From assembly GCA_015680685.1 (NCBI GenBank), contig MNCI01022060.1, forward strand, positions 322,865-386,864: a stretch of 64,000 nucleotides of DNA, written 5' to 3'. The position numbers were made by a program, and so were the translations under genes. Below the pieces are notes generated by a model. It worked only from the letters and a program-made list of their open reading frames with translations. It had not been told where the DNA came from and did no database searches. The stretch is from Gnetum montanum. Taxonomy: Eukaryota > Streptophyta > Gnetopsida > Gnetales > Gnetaceae. How positions within the stretch are numbered: position 1 is the stretch's first letter; each line of letters opens with the position of its first letter. Shown here piece after piece: positions 34,708 through 45,240 of this stretch.

Positions 34708-35604
34708 TTGAAGCTTCTTTCGAGCCATAGAGTATTCCCTTGTTTATTCTCACGTCTCTACTTGTCTCAGAATCAAATAACATGCATCCATACCAATTAT
34801 ATGAATGATTGGGACTGCTATGCCTATACTTCTTATCAGAATTTTGTACATCCCCATATTTCTTATACATATTTTGGTCATCCTAATGCTATCTTAGATG
34901 ATCTCTATCCTCCTGTCCATATTAAAACAAGTATCCATGCTAATCAGTTTATTGATGAATGTGTCCATGTCGACAATAACCCTAGTCAGGAACCACCTTT
35001 GGTTCATTGGCCTTGCTATAAACCATCTGATTGCCATTATTATCATTTAGATTTTAATATTCCTATTGATTTACCTCAAGAAGGTCACCTGTTTTGGGAA
35101 TGTTGGGCTTTATATAGACACCAAGGAACTCATTACCCTGAAAACTATGATCCTCCCCAAATCTGAAGACTTCGAGCCATGCTGCATGGTGATTTTGTAT
35201 ATTTTACTTGTCTTCAAACCCTGGCTCATTTTTCTTTTATGGATTATAATCCATCCTACTTCATCACTACAAGTCTCAGTAGCCGAACAGATTGGTAGAA
35301 TCCTTAGTGCCTATCTTGGTATCAAGATGTCCTTACAGCAACAGCTACAAACATCATCACCCACTATGAATTAAATCATATTATTCCATCCATGTTGGAT
35401 CCCTCCAATTATGATCCAGCTTTCCAGATGTTACAAACTGAAGGTGGAACTTGGCGTGTACATTGGCATAATGCAGGAGATGGTCTTCCACTATGGTGGT
35501 CTTTATCCTCTAACGACGAATCCGAGGCACCCACTACACCATGCGACAATAATGTGTTTGACACTGATGACAGTGATGAGAGTGATGGGTATGGGAATTG
35601 ACTT
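34708..35604 (+). pseudogene. Viral second ORF, unknown function, about 298 codons
   Basis: One frame from ATG 34708 to a stop at 35602, broken by TGA at 35164 and TAG at 35296 and 35305. It begins about 38 bp after the RT-RNase H stop in a different frame. The product is rich in His, Tyr, Trp, Pro and Cys in its first half (SYTYFGHPNA, EGHLFWECWALYRHQG) and ends in an acidic Asp/Ser/Glu tail. No membrane segment or known domain is visible. The tail reaches the right junction at 35590, so the true C-terminus is missing. Its position is that of the uncharacterised ORF2 reported for florendoviruses. Confidence 0.7.
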
Positions 35605-36500
35605 CTAGTCTTGATGATAAAATAGTTATTCGAAAAAGAATGTATCTTTAGAAACAAGATTGATGATAATAGAAACCTCATTAAAAAAAAGGCTAGATTG
35701 GTTACCAAAGGATACAACCAATAAGAACGAATTAATTTTGATGAAAATTTTATTGTTGTTACTAGGTTGGAATTTATTAGACTTCTTCTTATCTATACTA
35801 CCATTAAAAACATCAAGATCTATCAAATGGATGTCAAAAGTGCTTTCTTGAATGGAACCATATAATAAGAAGTTTACTTTGAACAACCTAAAGGATTTGT
35901 TAATTCTATCAAGCCTAATTATGTTTAAAAGCTCAAGAAATATCTCTATGATCTTAAATAATCTCCAAGAGGTTGGTATGAAAGACTCTCTTAACACCTT
36001 ATATCAAATGAATTTGAAAGAGGTAAAGTTTATGTTACTTTGTTTCTTAAAGGAGAAGGTAAAGATCTTCTAATAGTCCAAATTTATGTTGATGACATTA
36101 TTTTTGATGCACTAAGAAAATTATTTTCAAGAAATTTTTTGATCTCATGTAGTTTGAATTTTAAATGAGCATGATGGAAGAACTTAAGAACTTTCTTTGG
36201 TTTCAAATCTATCAAACAATTGATGGAACCTTTATTTATCAAACCAAATATGCAAAAGATATCATACTCAAATATAACCTAGTTGATGTTAAAGTTAAAT
36301 GTAATCCTATGACTACAAATAATAAACTTATTGAAGACAATCAAGATAAGCTTGTTGATCCCAAGATTTATAGAGGTATGATGGGTAGTCCTCTTTATTT
36401 AACTACCAATAGACTAGATATAGATTTAAGTGTAGAATTGTGTGCCAAATACTAGATATCTCTAACGAAATCTCATTACCAAGCAGTTAAACATGTTTTT
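35591..36500 (+). pseudogene. Copia reverse transcriptase, resumed
   Basis: The first bases after the viral insert continue the Copia frame with the WEL..S.DDK segment preceding FRNKIDDNRNLIKKKARLV and KGYNQ at 35650-35725. Then IYQMDVKSAFLNG (catalytic Asp), VYFEQPKGF, LYDLK.SPRGWYE and the active site IYVDDIIF at 36085-36108 are clear. Later text gives KDIILKYNL, NPMTTNNKL and YRGMMGSPLYLT (normally YRsmiGsLlYLT). Several frameshifts, for example near 35640 and 35850, make the reading move between frames. Confidence 0.92.
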
Positions 36501-37010
36501 CATTAATTAAAAGGTACTAGTAACTAGGGTGTTTGGTATCTAAAGGATGCTCCACTTGATCTTGTCAGATATTATGATGCAGATTAGATAGGTTGTTCAA
36601 ATGATCACCATAGCATGAGTGGAAACCATTTCTTCTTAGGGAGATGTCTTGCTTCTTAGACAAGCAAGAAGCACGCTTCTACAAATCTCTTAATAGTTGA
36701 AGCTAAATAGGTCTCTACTAGTAGTTTCTATGCTCAATTACTTTGGATGAAAGAAACTCTCAAAGATTTAGGAGTAAAAGTAGTAGACTCAATACCTATT
36801 TACTATGACAACAAGAGAACCATCGACATGACAAAAAATCCCATCCAACATTCTTGTATCAAACATATTAAGATTTATCATCAATTTATATGATAATATA
36901 CACAACATGGTCATGTAAGGCTAGAGTTTATTAGAGTAGAAAGCTAACTAGCTAATGCCTTCACTAAACCTCTAGACAAATGTAGGTTAGTCTCTGTATG
37001 TAAGGATATG
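36501..37010 (+). pseudogene. Copia RNase H, degenerate
   Basis: GVWYLKDAPLDLVRYYDAD (catalytic Asp), SMSGNHFFLG, SKKHASTNLLIVEAK (normally SLSTAEAEY), LWMKETLKDLG, YYDNKRTIDMTKNP and HIKIYHQFI are in order, ending near NAFTKPLDK at 36958. Stops replace CAG, TGG or CAA in several places. Confidence 0.9.
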
Positions 37011-37254
37011 TGGATAGAACCTTGTTATTCATGTAAGTCTTTCTATTGTAATAAGAAAATAACAAAAAATTATATACAAACACAAAAAGAAAAATACTTT
37101 CTATGAACGTATTTAATGGAATCTTGCCTTGTCTTCTTTTTGGTTATGTTCAAAAAGGGGAAGAAGTAGATTACATATTGTTATGTATTGGGATGTATTA
37201 GGAAAATACAAACCCATTTTCTTAAGTTTTTGACATTACCAAAAAGGGGGAGAT
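37011..37254 (+). other. Copia 3' leader with polypurine tract at 37241-37254
   Basis: Short non-coding stretch after RNase H. AAAAAGGGGGAGAT stands immediately before the TGTTGACC start of the 3' LTR, a well-kept Copia polypurine tract. A less perfect aaaaaggggaag at 37153-37164 may be an older duplicate. Confidence 0.85.
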
Positions 37255-38354
37255 TGTTGACCTTTTGTTATGTCAAAACATTAAGGAAAATGGAGAACAT
37301 ATGATGTTTGTGTGATGTTCTATTTATACGGAAGGATTGTGTATGGACAAGGACTTCATAAGGCCATCATCAACAACTTGGATTGATATAAGAAGGTGTG
37401 CAAAAGTTCAAGAACATGGATAAGGAATGAAGTTTCATAGAACAAAGGAAGTTGAAGAAATACATCTCTAAGAAATAGAAGACATCTTGACAGAATTGTA
37501 GACAACATAGAAGAAGACATCTCTAGAAAATAGAAGTCATCTTTTGAGATAGAAAGACATATTTCATGTAAAGAAGATGTCTTTGCAGAATGAAGGTAAA
37601 ATGTAGAAATATGTCCTTGTCTTAAAGAAGATGTCTTTCGATAATGAAGGTCAATTATAGAAACAAGTCTTAGTCTCAAGGAAGATGTCTCTGGTGATTG
37701 TTAGTTAGCCATTGCACAAATTTTGAGGTGATTTTAGAAACATATTGGCTATAAGAAGAATTCATTCTCATTGGAAAATATGTAAGCTTTTATACTATCA
37801 ATTGTAAATCATCTATAAATCATTGTTGTTCCTCATTGTATAATCTTTTGTCTATTGTAATTGGCTGAAGTAAGTTGTGCCTCAGAGTACAAGGATTAGG
37901 AAACTTAGTTTCATTCATTGCTTGTGATTGTAGTTTTCTTCTATTGCCCTGTAGGATTGATGTGCTTCTTGCAGGAAGGCATCTTACTTGAGCTTGTCAG
38001 AATCCTACAAGATTAAGTGTTGGTGTAGTTCCACAATACTCTAAAATAGAGCTCAAGTTGTAAAGGTAGTGGGATCCTTTAAACCACATTCTAATCTTTT
38101 TGGGACCTTCTTGGGTTGAGTGGATTCATAGTGCCAAATCACTTTGGAGTGGAGCTTAGAGCTTGTATAAGGTGTGGTACCCTTCAAACCACATTTTGGA
38201 AGGAACACAGTCTAAATGTGTGCTTGTGAACTATCTTCTAAGTGTGGACTACCCAAGTTGGGGAACCATGTTAAAATTAGTGTGTGCTTTGTATTGGAGA
38301 ATTTTTATTTGAAAAACTTATTCATCCCCCTCCTTCTAAGTTCAATGATCTATA
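37255..38354 (+). repeat. Copia 3' LTR
   Basis: Partner of 25665-26772; starts TGTTGACC and ends gatctata (5' copy ..gatccaca). The AGATGTCT motif array is kept at 37455-37695. Confidence 0.93.
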
Positions 38355-38359
38355 ATCAT
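38355..38359 (+). other. Target site duplication of Copia, right copy (ATCAT)
   Basis: Exact repeat of 25660-25664, directly after the 3' LTR; the Gypsy B frame resumes at the next bases. Confidence 0.85.
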
Positions 38360-39182
38360 GATGATTAATAAAAAGGGAAAAAATATTGTGATAGCTAATT
38401 ATCTATTAAGGCTAATGTGGAATGCCTAAGATCAAGATGAACCTTTATGCAGCTAGTTCCTTGATCAGAACCTATTTACCAAAATAGTAAATGTTGTAAA
38501 TTCAACAAGGAAGCCATGGATAGTAGAATATTTGACTTATCTATTTACAAAATAGCTTCATGTTGATTGGATTAATACATAATGAGAATAATTCCTTCAT
38601 AAAGCAAAAAAATATATGGAAATTAATGACAATCTATGCAAGATTTCTTTAGATGGGCTAGCTAGATGGTTTGTGTTAGAGAGTAATGAACAGAGAGTCC
38701 TACATGACACTCATGGAGCCCCATGTGATGGCTGCTATGCGGGGTGTAGAATTGCACTTAAAGTAATAATGGTAGGATACTTTTGGCCTACCTTGTTTAA
38801 TGAAATCTACAAGTTTGCACAATCTTGTGAATGATGCCAAAAGGATGGAGGAATAACAACTAGAAATGAAAGGTCATAACAATGGATACAACCACTTGAG
38901 CCATTTGATATATGGGGAATTAATTTCATGGGATCCATAATGCTGATGTTGAAAGGGAAAGAATAGATAATTTTGATTGTGGATTATTATACAAAATAGG
39001 TAGAGGTAGTAGTAGTAAAGAGTATACCACATAGACAACTATCAAACTCTTCCAACAACAAGTGGTAAATAGATTTGGTGTACCAAGAATGTTCATATTA
39101 GATAAGGGAACTCACTTCACTAGTTCTACATTTAGAAAGCTCATGCAACAACTTGGGCTAAAACCTAAGTTGATCACATCAT
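38360..39182 (+). pseudogene. Gypsy B RNase H end and integrase first half
   Basis: INKKGKNIVIANYLLRL completes the RNase H linker. The integrase zinc region follows: VLHDTHGAPCDGCYAG, VGYFWPTLF and FAQSCE (38690-38830). The core shows WGINFMGSI (first catalytic Asp now Asn) and MFILDKGTHF (second Asp kept, DNG changed to DKG). It stops at LGLKPKLITS, cut by the Tat element, and continues at 61321. Confidence 0.88.
39178..39182 (+). other. Target site duplication of Tat element, left copy (ATCAT)
   Basis: ATCAT is repeated exactly at 61316-61320 after the other LTR. Removing the element and one copy restores the integrase frame through the YHPxGNG motif. Confidence 0.85.
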
Positions 39183-41100
39183 TGTGATGTCTAAAAATGT
39201 CGGTGGCTGGAACACAGAGAGGTTTGTAGGCATACAGCCTAACCCTAAATCTATGCGAAGGCCATGCTGAGAGAAATTGAAACAAGATGCCTTGAATTGT
39301 TTGGTCAGTTAGATAGGGACTTACATGGTCTAACAATAACCATTTGTAAACATAGTTTTTAGTAAGTTTTGTGCAGGAGTCGAGACAACGATCAAGAACA
39401 TAACATAACATGAATATGTAAATGTGTATCAATAGTAGAATAAAATGAAAGAATATAGATGCTGAGGATATAGATGCTGAGGATATCAAAAATAAAAATT
39501 TGAAATAGATGCTAAGGATATAGAACTAGAGTTCAAAAGTGGAGAAATGCACTACCCCAAGATCAAGAAGTGTAACTTTTGATTGAATAATGTTTGAAAT
39601 TGGCATGCAATGTTCAGATAGTCACAGTGGTAGCATAGTGATGCAATCACAATCTCTAGGACATTATAGATGCAGTGATGACAACTACAAGGGAGGCTAA
39701 AAATGCTAGGTTTATAGTCGTCATGCTATGTGGGTCCAAGGAAAACTATCATAGTACATGCCGAGATGTCAAGCTCAGGTGCTTAGGTGTAGGAGTAGTG
39801 AAGATGCTATGAGTTCTCTAATTCTTAATGCTCAAAATGATTTTTCCAATCCCCCTTGAAATGCTAATTACTAGGGTATTTATAGGGCTAGTGTTGATGT
39901 CAGATGTGAACTGGGTGCCACATGGCTTGGGTCCCATGTAGCATGGGCATGGACAAGTCACATTGACATGTTATTCTCAAAATGTTACACTTTAAGTGTC
40001 AAGCTCAAAGTGTTATGCTTTGCAAGATAGGAACAGGACTAAAAAAACTATCAAAGTATGACCACACCACTTGGACTGCATGTGCTAGAGTCTGAGAGTC
40101 TAACATGTACCTACAAATAATGTCAAAACAAATGCAACTTGGAGCTTATGCTCTAGAACTATGTCTTCCCAATCTTCTGAGGAGGGTCAAGCATATGAAA
40201 CATTTTGGAGATCAATGGGGGGTGCAAAAGCAAGAAAAATTGCTAATCTTGGCTATTGGAGGGATGTCAAAGTTGAAATGAAGATCAATGCTAACTTTTG
40301 GAAGCTTCTGGAGGTATTTGGAGACATTTTCCATGTGTCACACTATCTACACTACACAACATGATAGAGCATAGTGTGAACACTTAGAAAAATTTTGTAA
40401 ATTTTCACTTGTCATGATGTCTATGCTGTGTAGCATAATAGAGCATAGCACAAGTACTTTGATGAATTTTGGAAAAATTTGCAATGTTTCTTTGTGGCAT
40501 GTTGGTCATACCCTGGGTTGTAGTAGGATAGATAGCCCTGGAAGTCAAAAAATTGCAAAATGCATCTTTTATGTTGAGATAGCTTGATAGATCTTTGTTC
40601 AACACTTAGAAAAAATTTGGCCTTAGAACCTATGTCATGCTAGCTATGCTATGTAGCATAGTAGAGAATGATAGCCCAAAAGGTAGAAAATTTTCCAAAC
40701 TATTTTTTTCATCCTGAGCACCTCTAAGAAACTCTAGCCTTGTACTTGGGTGAATTGGCAATTAGGACATGTGTGAAGCTAGGCAAGCTAGAGAGCATAG
40801 TGAGCTTGATAGTATATGAGATAGAAAATTTGCCAAATTATTTAGTCCATCCTAAGCATGTCGTGACTGCTTCTAGCTTGAGATTTATGTGGACTAGCCA
40901 TGGAAGTGTGTGCTATGCTGGCTGTGCTATGGAGCATAGTAGAAAGACTTAGAAAACTTTTGCAAAAATTAGGACTTCAAGTGTGCTACGTTGTCTAAAT
41001 TGCATATCATGACACCAAAATTAGAAAACTTTTGCCCAAGTTTTGACACTTAGACAAATTTTCCATTGAACTGTAGGAGCACGAAATTGGTGGTGTTTCA
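39183..41100 (-). repeat. Tat 3' LTR
   Basis: A 1.9-kb block matching 59494-61315 throughout. Starts TGTGATGTCTAAAAATG and ends GGTGGTGTTTCA. A tatttatag at about 39878-39886 gives a CTATAAATA box on the - strand. A short tandem duplication of atagatgctgagga (39455-39520) is absent from the partner and explains part of the length difference. The 40340-41060 part is the hairpin array listed separately. Confidence 0.93.
40340..41060. repeat. Hairpin-bearing diverged repeats in the Tat LTR
   Basis: Successive segments of 80-130 bp each pair an inverted repeat around the phrase tgctatg-tagcatag with a downstream (a)cacttagaaaaattttg-type A/T stretch. They recur in the other LTR at 60560-61275 and in a related form at 50690-51125. 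In the - orientation they lie upstream of the TATA box, in U3. Confidence 0.75.
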
Positions 41101-41113
41101 TTGGCCCCTCTTT
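41101..41113 (-). other. Polypurine tract of the Tat element
   Basis: On the - strand AAAGAGGGGCCAA directly precedes the TGAAACACC start of the 3' LTR. Confidence 0.75.
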
Positions 41114-42636
41114 GTTGATGTCTATAGGATTGGCTCGAGAGACATCAAAAAAGAACACAAAACTCCACGATGAACATGACACCAACACCATTCATGACTA
41201 CTTTCTTGGAGAACACTTCACTATGCTTGAGAGTGCTAAGGGATAGTTTATGAAGATGGGCCAAGGGATGATGGATGGAAAGGAAAATTTTGGGATGCAA
41301 CGTCATGATGGCTTATCGCCAAATCATGATCCCTCATCAAAGTGCTTGTAAGGAAGTCAACATGTGGAGGTGGCCTGCCCTTTGGATTTCGGCCTCTTGT
41401 CAGAGTGCTTATGAAATGGTCAATCTAGGGCTAGACTAGTTGTGAAATAGCAACTATGCCATTTGACTTGGACACTTGGCTTGTGTCACTTTCTTTCCCC
41501 TTTTCTTCTTCTTATTTTTTATGATTTTTCTTTCTTTCTTTCTTTCTCTCTCTCTCTCTCTTTCTCTTTCTCTCTCTTTGTCTTTTTTTTTGTGTTTTTA
41601 GGTGAATTGTGCACCAACATTGTCTTAGAGGAAACTGCATTGCATCTGTAGGACAAGTGTTTCCTTGCTAGGATGAGTTGTGTTACATTCATTTTGGGTT
41701 TTGACCAACCCAAAAAGGCTTTCCATGAGATGAATTACATTACATCCATTATAGGTTCAGTAGCTAATTGTAGGAAAAGTTTCATATGCATTAGGGAAGC
41801 TTGCAAGGGATGTGGGAGATTACAAGATCAAGAGGTAGAGGTTAGTTTGGTTGGGGGAATAGTAGGGATGTGCACTCTTAAGTGGCTAGGCAAGCCAGAG
41901 CAGACACATCGGAACAATGCGATGCCCTGCCACCGTGATGGAATGCATCCTTGAATGGTGCCACCTAGGCTTCATCCTACAAACGCAACATAGAGAAAAC
42001 AAGAAAAACAACCACCATGTGAGATGATGACAAAGTCTTGTCTACTTGGGTAATGTGATGACTGAGAATGTTGTGTTAGTTGCATGCAATGTCAAAAGTA
42101 GGAAGGCCAGTGCAAGCATCAACGATGGCATGCTAGAAAGCTCTAGTAGCCATGCTAGAAGTGAGCACTCAAGTGGCTAGAAGCAATGGTGATACAAGTG
42201 CTCAAAATTTCTCACCAAAAGAAAGATCCAGGAAACCCAGAAACATGACAAAAAATCACATTTCTAGACATTCTTCTAGGCTTAGGTGATAGTGAGAGCA
42301 AGAGGATGGCAGTGTTGTGGCTAGGCCATAGTACTACTAGGACTCCATTGAGTGCTGCTGATAATGAGAGCTACAACTAGAAGGATTAGAAGTGGTGATG
42401 GTAGCTATGGAAGGTTAGTAAGATTGCAAATGACATGTCCAGAAGATCAGGAAGATGCTAGAGATGACAATGTTGCAAATGTCCTAGAGGATTTTTCCTT
42501 GAAGATGTGAACTTCATCCTAGAATTGCAATGCCCAGAAGTATTCTCACTTGCTTTTCCATAGAACTATGTATGTTCAACTATGGGTGTTGAATTGTAAA
42601 CCTAGTTTTAGGTATTGGTAGACTACCTATTATGCT
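41114..42636 (-). other. Tat 3' non-coding stretch with a CT microsatellite
   Basis: No recognisable protein on either strand. A (CTTT)n/(CT)n simple repeat spans about 41526-41580, with a T-rich run to 41595. In related elements this interval can hold an antisense ORF; the + strand open frame at 41673-41954 is too short and featureless to support one here. Confidence 0.6.
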
Positions 42637-43097
42637 AATTTAAGGTCCTAGTAGATCATGATCCCAATTTAAGGTTTAGGTAGACTGTGATGTACAAGTT
42701 TAAGTTCCTAGCAGACTGTTGTGCTAGTTTAACATTGTAGTGGATGGTGGATGGTGGATGGTCAATTTAAGTTCATAGCAGACCATGCTATGGGTGCTAG
42801 TTTAGTGTCATAGCCCAAGGACATTCTGTGCTAGTTTAACATCAAAGTGGACATGTATGCTAGTTTAACATCATAGTAGATGTCTATGTTAGTTTAATGT
42901 CATAGTGGATATTCTATGCCAATTTAATATTGTAGTAGATGTTTTCTACCAGTTTAATGTCATAGCAGATGTTCTATGCTAATTTAATGTCATAGTGAAT
43001 TTCTGTGCTAGTTTGATGTCATAGTGGATGTCTTGTGCCAGTTTAATATCATAGTGGACATTCTATGCTAGTTTAACATCATAGCAGACACCTTTAG
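42637..43097. repeat. 30-bp tandem array, about 15 copies
   Basis: The unit is ctagtttaatgtcatagtggatgttctatg with variants, repeated about 15 times with 28-39 bp spacing. It begins directly after the integrase coding end (in - orientation). Tandem arrays next to integrase are common in Tat/Ogre elements. Single or few copies of the same phrase occur at 46739 and 55148-55260. Confidence 0.9.
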
Positions 43098-44345
43098 GTA
43101 CGAATGGTTAACAGGATTGTCAAACTCATTCTCATCTAGATTAGTGAGCTTGAAGGCTCCATTTTCATACACCTTAGTGACCAAGAAAGGCCCTTCCAAG
43201 TTGGTTGAGAACTTGTCCGCAGGCTCACAAATGACCTTGAGGACCAAGTCCCCTTTCTTGATTGGGTGTTGATGCTAATTGTGATGGTGCTTTTGTCATT
43301 GCTTCTCTTGGTACCACTCGATGCAATCAAGTGTTTGCATGCATTCCTCCTCTATATAGTCAAGGTCAATGGTTCTCAACTTGTTGTTTTGAACCTCATC
43401 AATGAAGCTCAAAAGGATCATGTAGAGTAATGGGACCTATAATTCAAGAGGAAACATTGCTTCAGATTTGTCCACAAGACTATATGGTGCTTTACCTATC
43501 ATGGTTCTGCATGTTGTGCAATAGGCCCATAGTTCATAGACAAGTTTCTAATGCCATCATTGCTTGCTATTATTAAGCATCTTCTTTAGAAGGTTGACAA
43601 CAACCTTGTTTGTAGCCTCTACTTTATCATTCACCTAGGGGTAATGTGGTGATGAGAAGGAATGCTTAATGACAAGGTTCTCACATAAAGATTTGATTTT
43701 TGCATTGCTAAAATATGGCCCATTGTCCATGACTATAGTCATGGTGAGACCAAACCAAGTTACTATGTTGTTAAGAATGAATTTGCAAACTTGCTGCAAT
43801 GTGATCTTCCTAAGGGGAATGTCTTAAATCCACCTTGTGAAATACTTAGTTGTAGAAATGATGAAGTTGTGTCCTACGGAAGACTTAGGCATTATAGACC
43901 CTATGATGTCCAACCCCCAACATTGGAATGGCCATGTGATCTATGTAGTATGTAGTTTAGTAGATGGTACATGCATTAAGTTCCCATGCTATTGACACAT
44001 GTCACATGTCTTGACCTTGGAGACACAATCGTGCTCCATGTAAGGCCAGTAATAGCCTAAACATCTAATTTTTGTCACCATTTTCCTAGGAGCTATATGA
44101 CCTTCACATAGTCTCTCATGGACTTGGTCAATAATATTTTTTGATTCACTATCACAACACATGTTAGCAGTATTCCATCATAGTATTTTCGACATAAGGT
44201 ATTATCACCTACAAGGAGATACCACTGTGATCATTTTCGTACTACATCCTTTTGGGTAGATGTTAGATTTTATGGGGGTTCTCCCCATTGGAGGTGTGAC
44301 TTAATATCATCATACCACTCGTGGGTGTGAGCTGTACTTATGGAT
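43083..44345 (-). pseudogene. Tat integrase, catalytic triad still visible
   Basis: Reading right to left: zinc region with GHIAPRKMVTKIRCLGYYWP and CDMCQ (about 44100-43990), then WGLDIIGSI (first Asp), TIVMDNGPYFSN (second Asp, about 43725-43760) and NDKVEATNK (Glu), so D, D and E are all kept. The C-terminal part has KAPYSLV (usually TPFSLVYG), then GDLVLKVI and the NLEGPFLVTKVYENGAFKL module at 43140-43240. In-frame stops are several. It catalysed insertion of the element. Confidence 0.9.
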
Positions 44346-44389
44346 GCAAAGCTTGTTGTGTGAGTTATAGGTTTAGTGCAATCCACTAT

Positions 44390-44845
44390 TGAAGTGGGAA
44401 AAATGGGAAACATGTTTGGGACTATACTTAAGGCTAAAGTAGCTAGTGCGTTCGCTATGGAATTTTCATTGCAAGGGGTATGTTGGACATCTATGGTTGA
44501 AAATTATTTAGGTATTTTGCCAAACCATAATAAGGTTTTATATGTTGTGCCTTATAAGAATAAACATCTATGACTTGGTCAATAACTAGCTATGAACCAC
44601 CTCAGACTACTATGTTTTGGATTCTTAACTCTTGAGCTACTAAGATGCCTCTAAGGAAACCTTCGTACTTCAGCACATTCTTTGTACAAAGAAATATAAA
44701 GTGGCATGTGAAGGGTCAAATCTTCCTAGAGGGGAATGTGATAACGGCAATGGCACTACCACCTTGTATGATCAAAGCACCATCAAACTATAAAACTACC
44801 TCAAAATTTGCAAGTACTTGGGTTATACTGCTAATATGATCATCT
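44390..44845 (-). pseudogene. Tat second RNase H (archaeal-type) domain
   Basis: The - strand text reads DGALIIQGGSAIAVI (catalytic Asp), then LCTKNVLKYEGFLRGI (the NNVAEYEAL motif, its Glu retained), LRIQNIVV.GGS.LVI (the DSqLVi motif, Asp changed to Gly) and AKYLNNFQP. It lies between the gypsy RNase H and integrase, the place of the extra RNase H found only in the Tat lineage of plant gypsy elements. Stops are present but the motif order is complete. Confidence 0.82.
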
Positions 44846-44868
44846 TGGAATTCCAAGTCTACTATTGC

Positions 44869-45240
44869 TTAATACTCTATGGGTGAAGTGGTGAGTTGTG
44901 CAGCTATTGCTTGACCTTTTGTAGATGCCTGTGCTATGTAGTGCAGGTCAAACTCTACAGTTATTGCCTTCCACCTTGGTATTCTACTACTTTCATATAT
45001 GTTCATTGTAATAGCTTTGAGTACATTTCTCTTGTCGATGACATTGAATTGGCTACAGAAAAGGTAGTATCTCCACTTTTTAAGTGCAAAGATTAAGGCA
45101 ATATAGTTCTTCTTCACATTATTATATTTCACTTCATGTGCTACTAGCACATGGCTTAGGTAGTAAATAAGGACCTTGAAACCATTGTCTTGCTTTTGGA
45201 AAAGTAGAGAAGTAATGAACATGTCTTAGGTTGCAAGGTA
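44869..45240 (-). pseudogene. Tat first (gypsy-type) RNase H
   Basis: One open frame gives YYLSHVLVAHEVKYNNVKKN (the SR.L..AE..Y...EK region), ALIFALKKWRYYLFCSQFNVI and SSRIPRWKAITVEFDLHYI (normally GRLARWLLLLSEFDIEYV), ending in KGQAIAAQLTTSP, the usual junction to the second RNase H. The domain start is not well kept. Confidence 0.85.

Larger units (their letters stand above)
29063..35590 (+). mobile_element. Endogenous pararetrovirus (caulimovirid-type) copy
   Basis: A 6528-bp segment with no LTRs carries, in order, movement protein, coat protein with zinc-finger region, aspartic protease, RT-RNase H and a downstream second ORF; there is no integrase. This order in one long ORF is that of Caulimoviridae, and the extra ORF downstream of RT resembles what is described for florendoviruses; gymnosperm caulimovirids are the likeliest relatives. 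The left junction is at about 29061-29063 and the right at 35589-35591, sharing a 2-bp GT. It interrupts Copia pol without loss of Copia sequence. Decayed by stops and at least one frameshift. Confidence 0.9.
25665..38354 (+). mobile_element. Copia element (Ty1/copia) carrying a viral insertion
   Basis: LTRs at 25665-26772 and 37255-38354, an iMet-type primer site and a polypurine tract delimit the element. Gene order is gag, protease, integrase, RT, RNase H, diagnostic of Ty1/copia because integrase precedes RT. A 6.5-kb pararetroviral segment (29063-35590) interrupts pol between integrase and RT. The insertion target is the RNase H of Gypsy B, with a perfect ATCAT duplication. Confidence 0.95.

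Noticed and set aside
41519-41713. Lys/Glu-rich frame on the - strand and Ser/Phe/Leu frame on the + strand
   Set aside because: Both are translations of the CT microsatellite.
42637-43097. CRISPR-like appearance of the 30-bp array
   Set aside because: Repeats are contiguous and diverged with no unique spacers, and the context is a plant retrotransposon.
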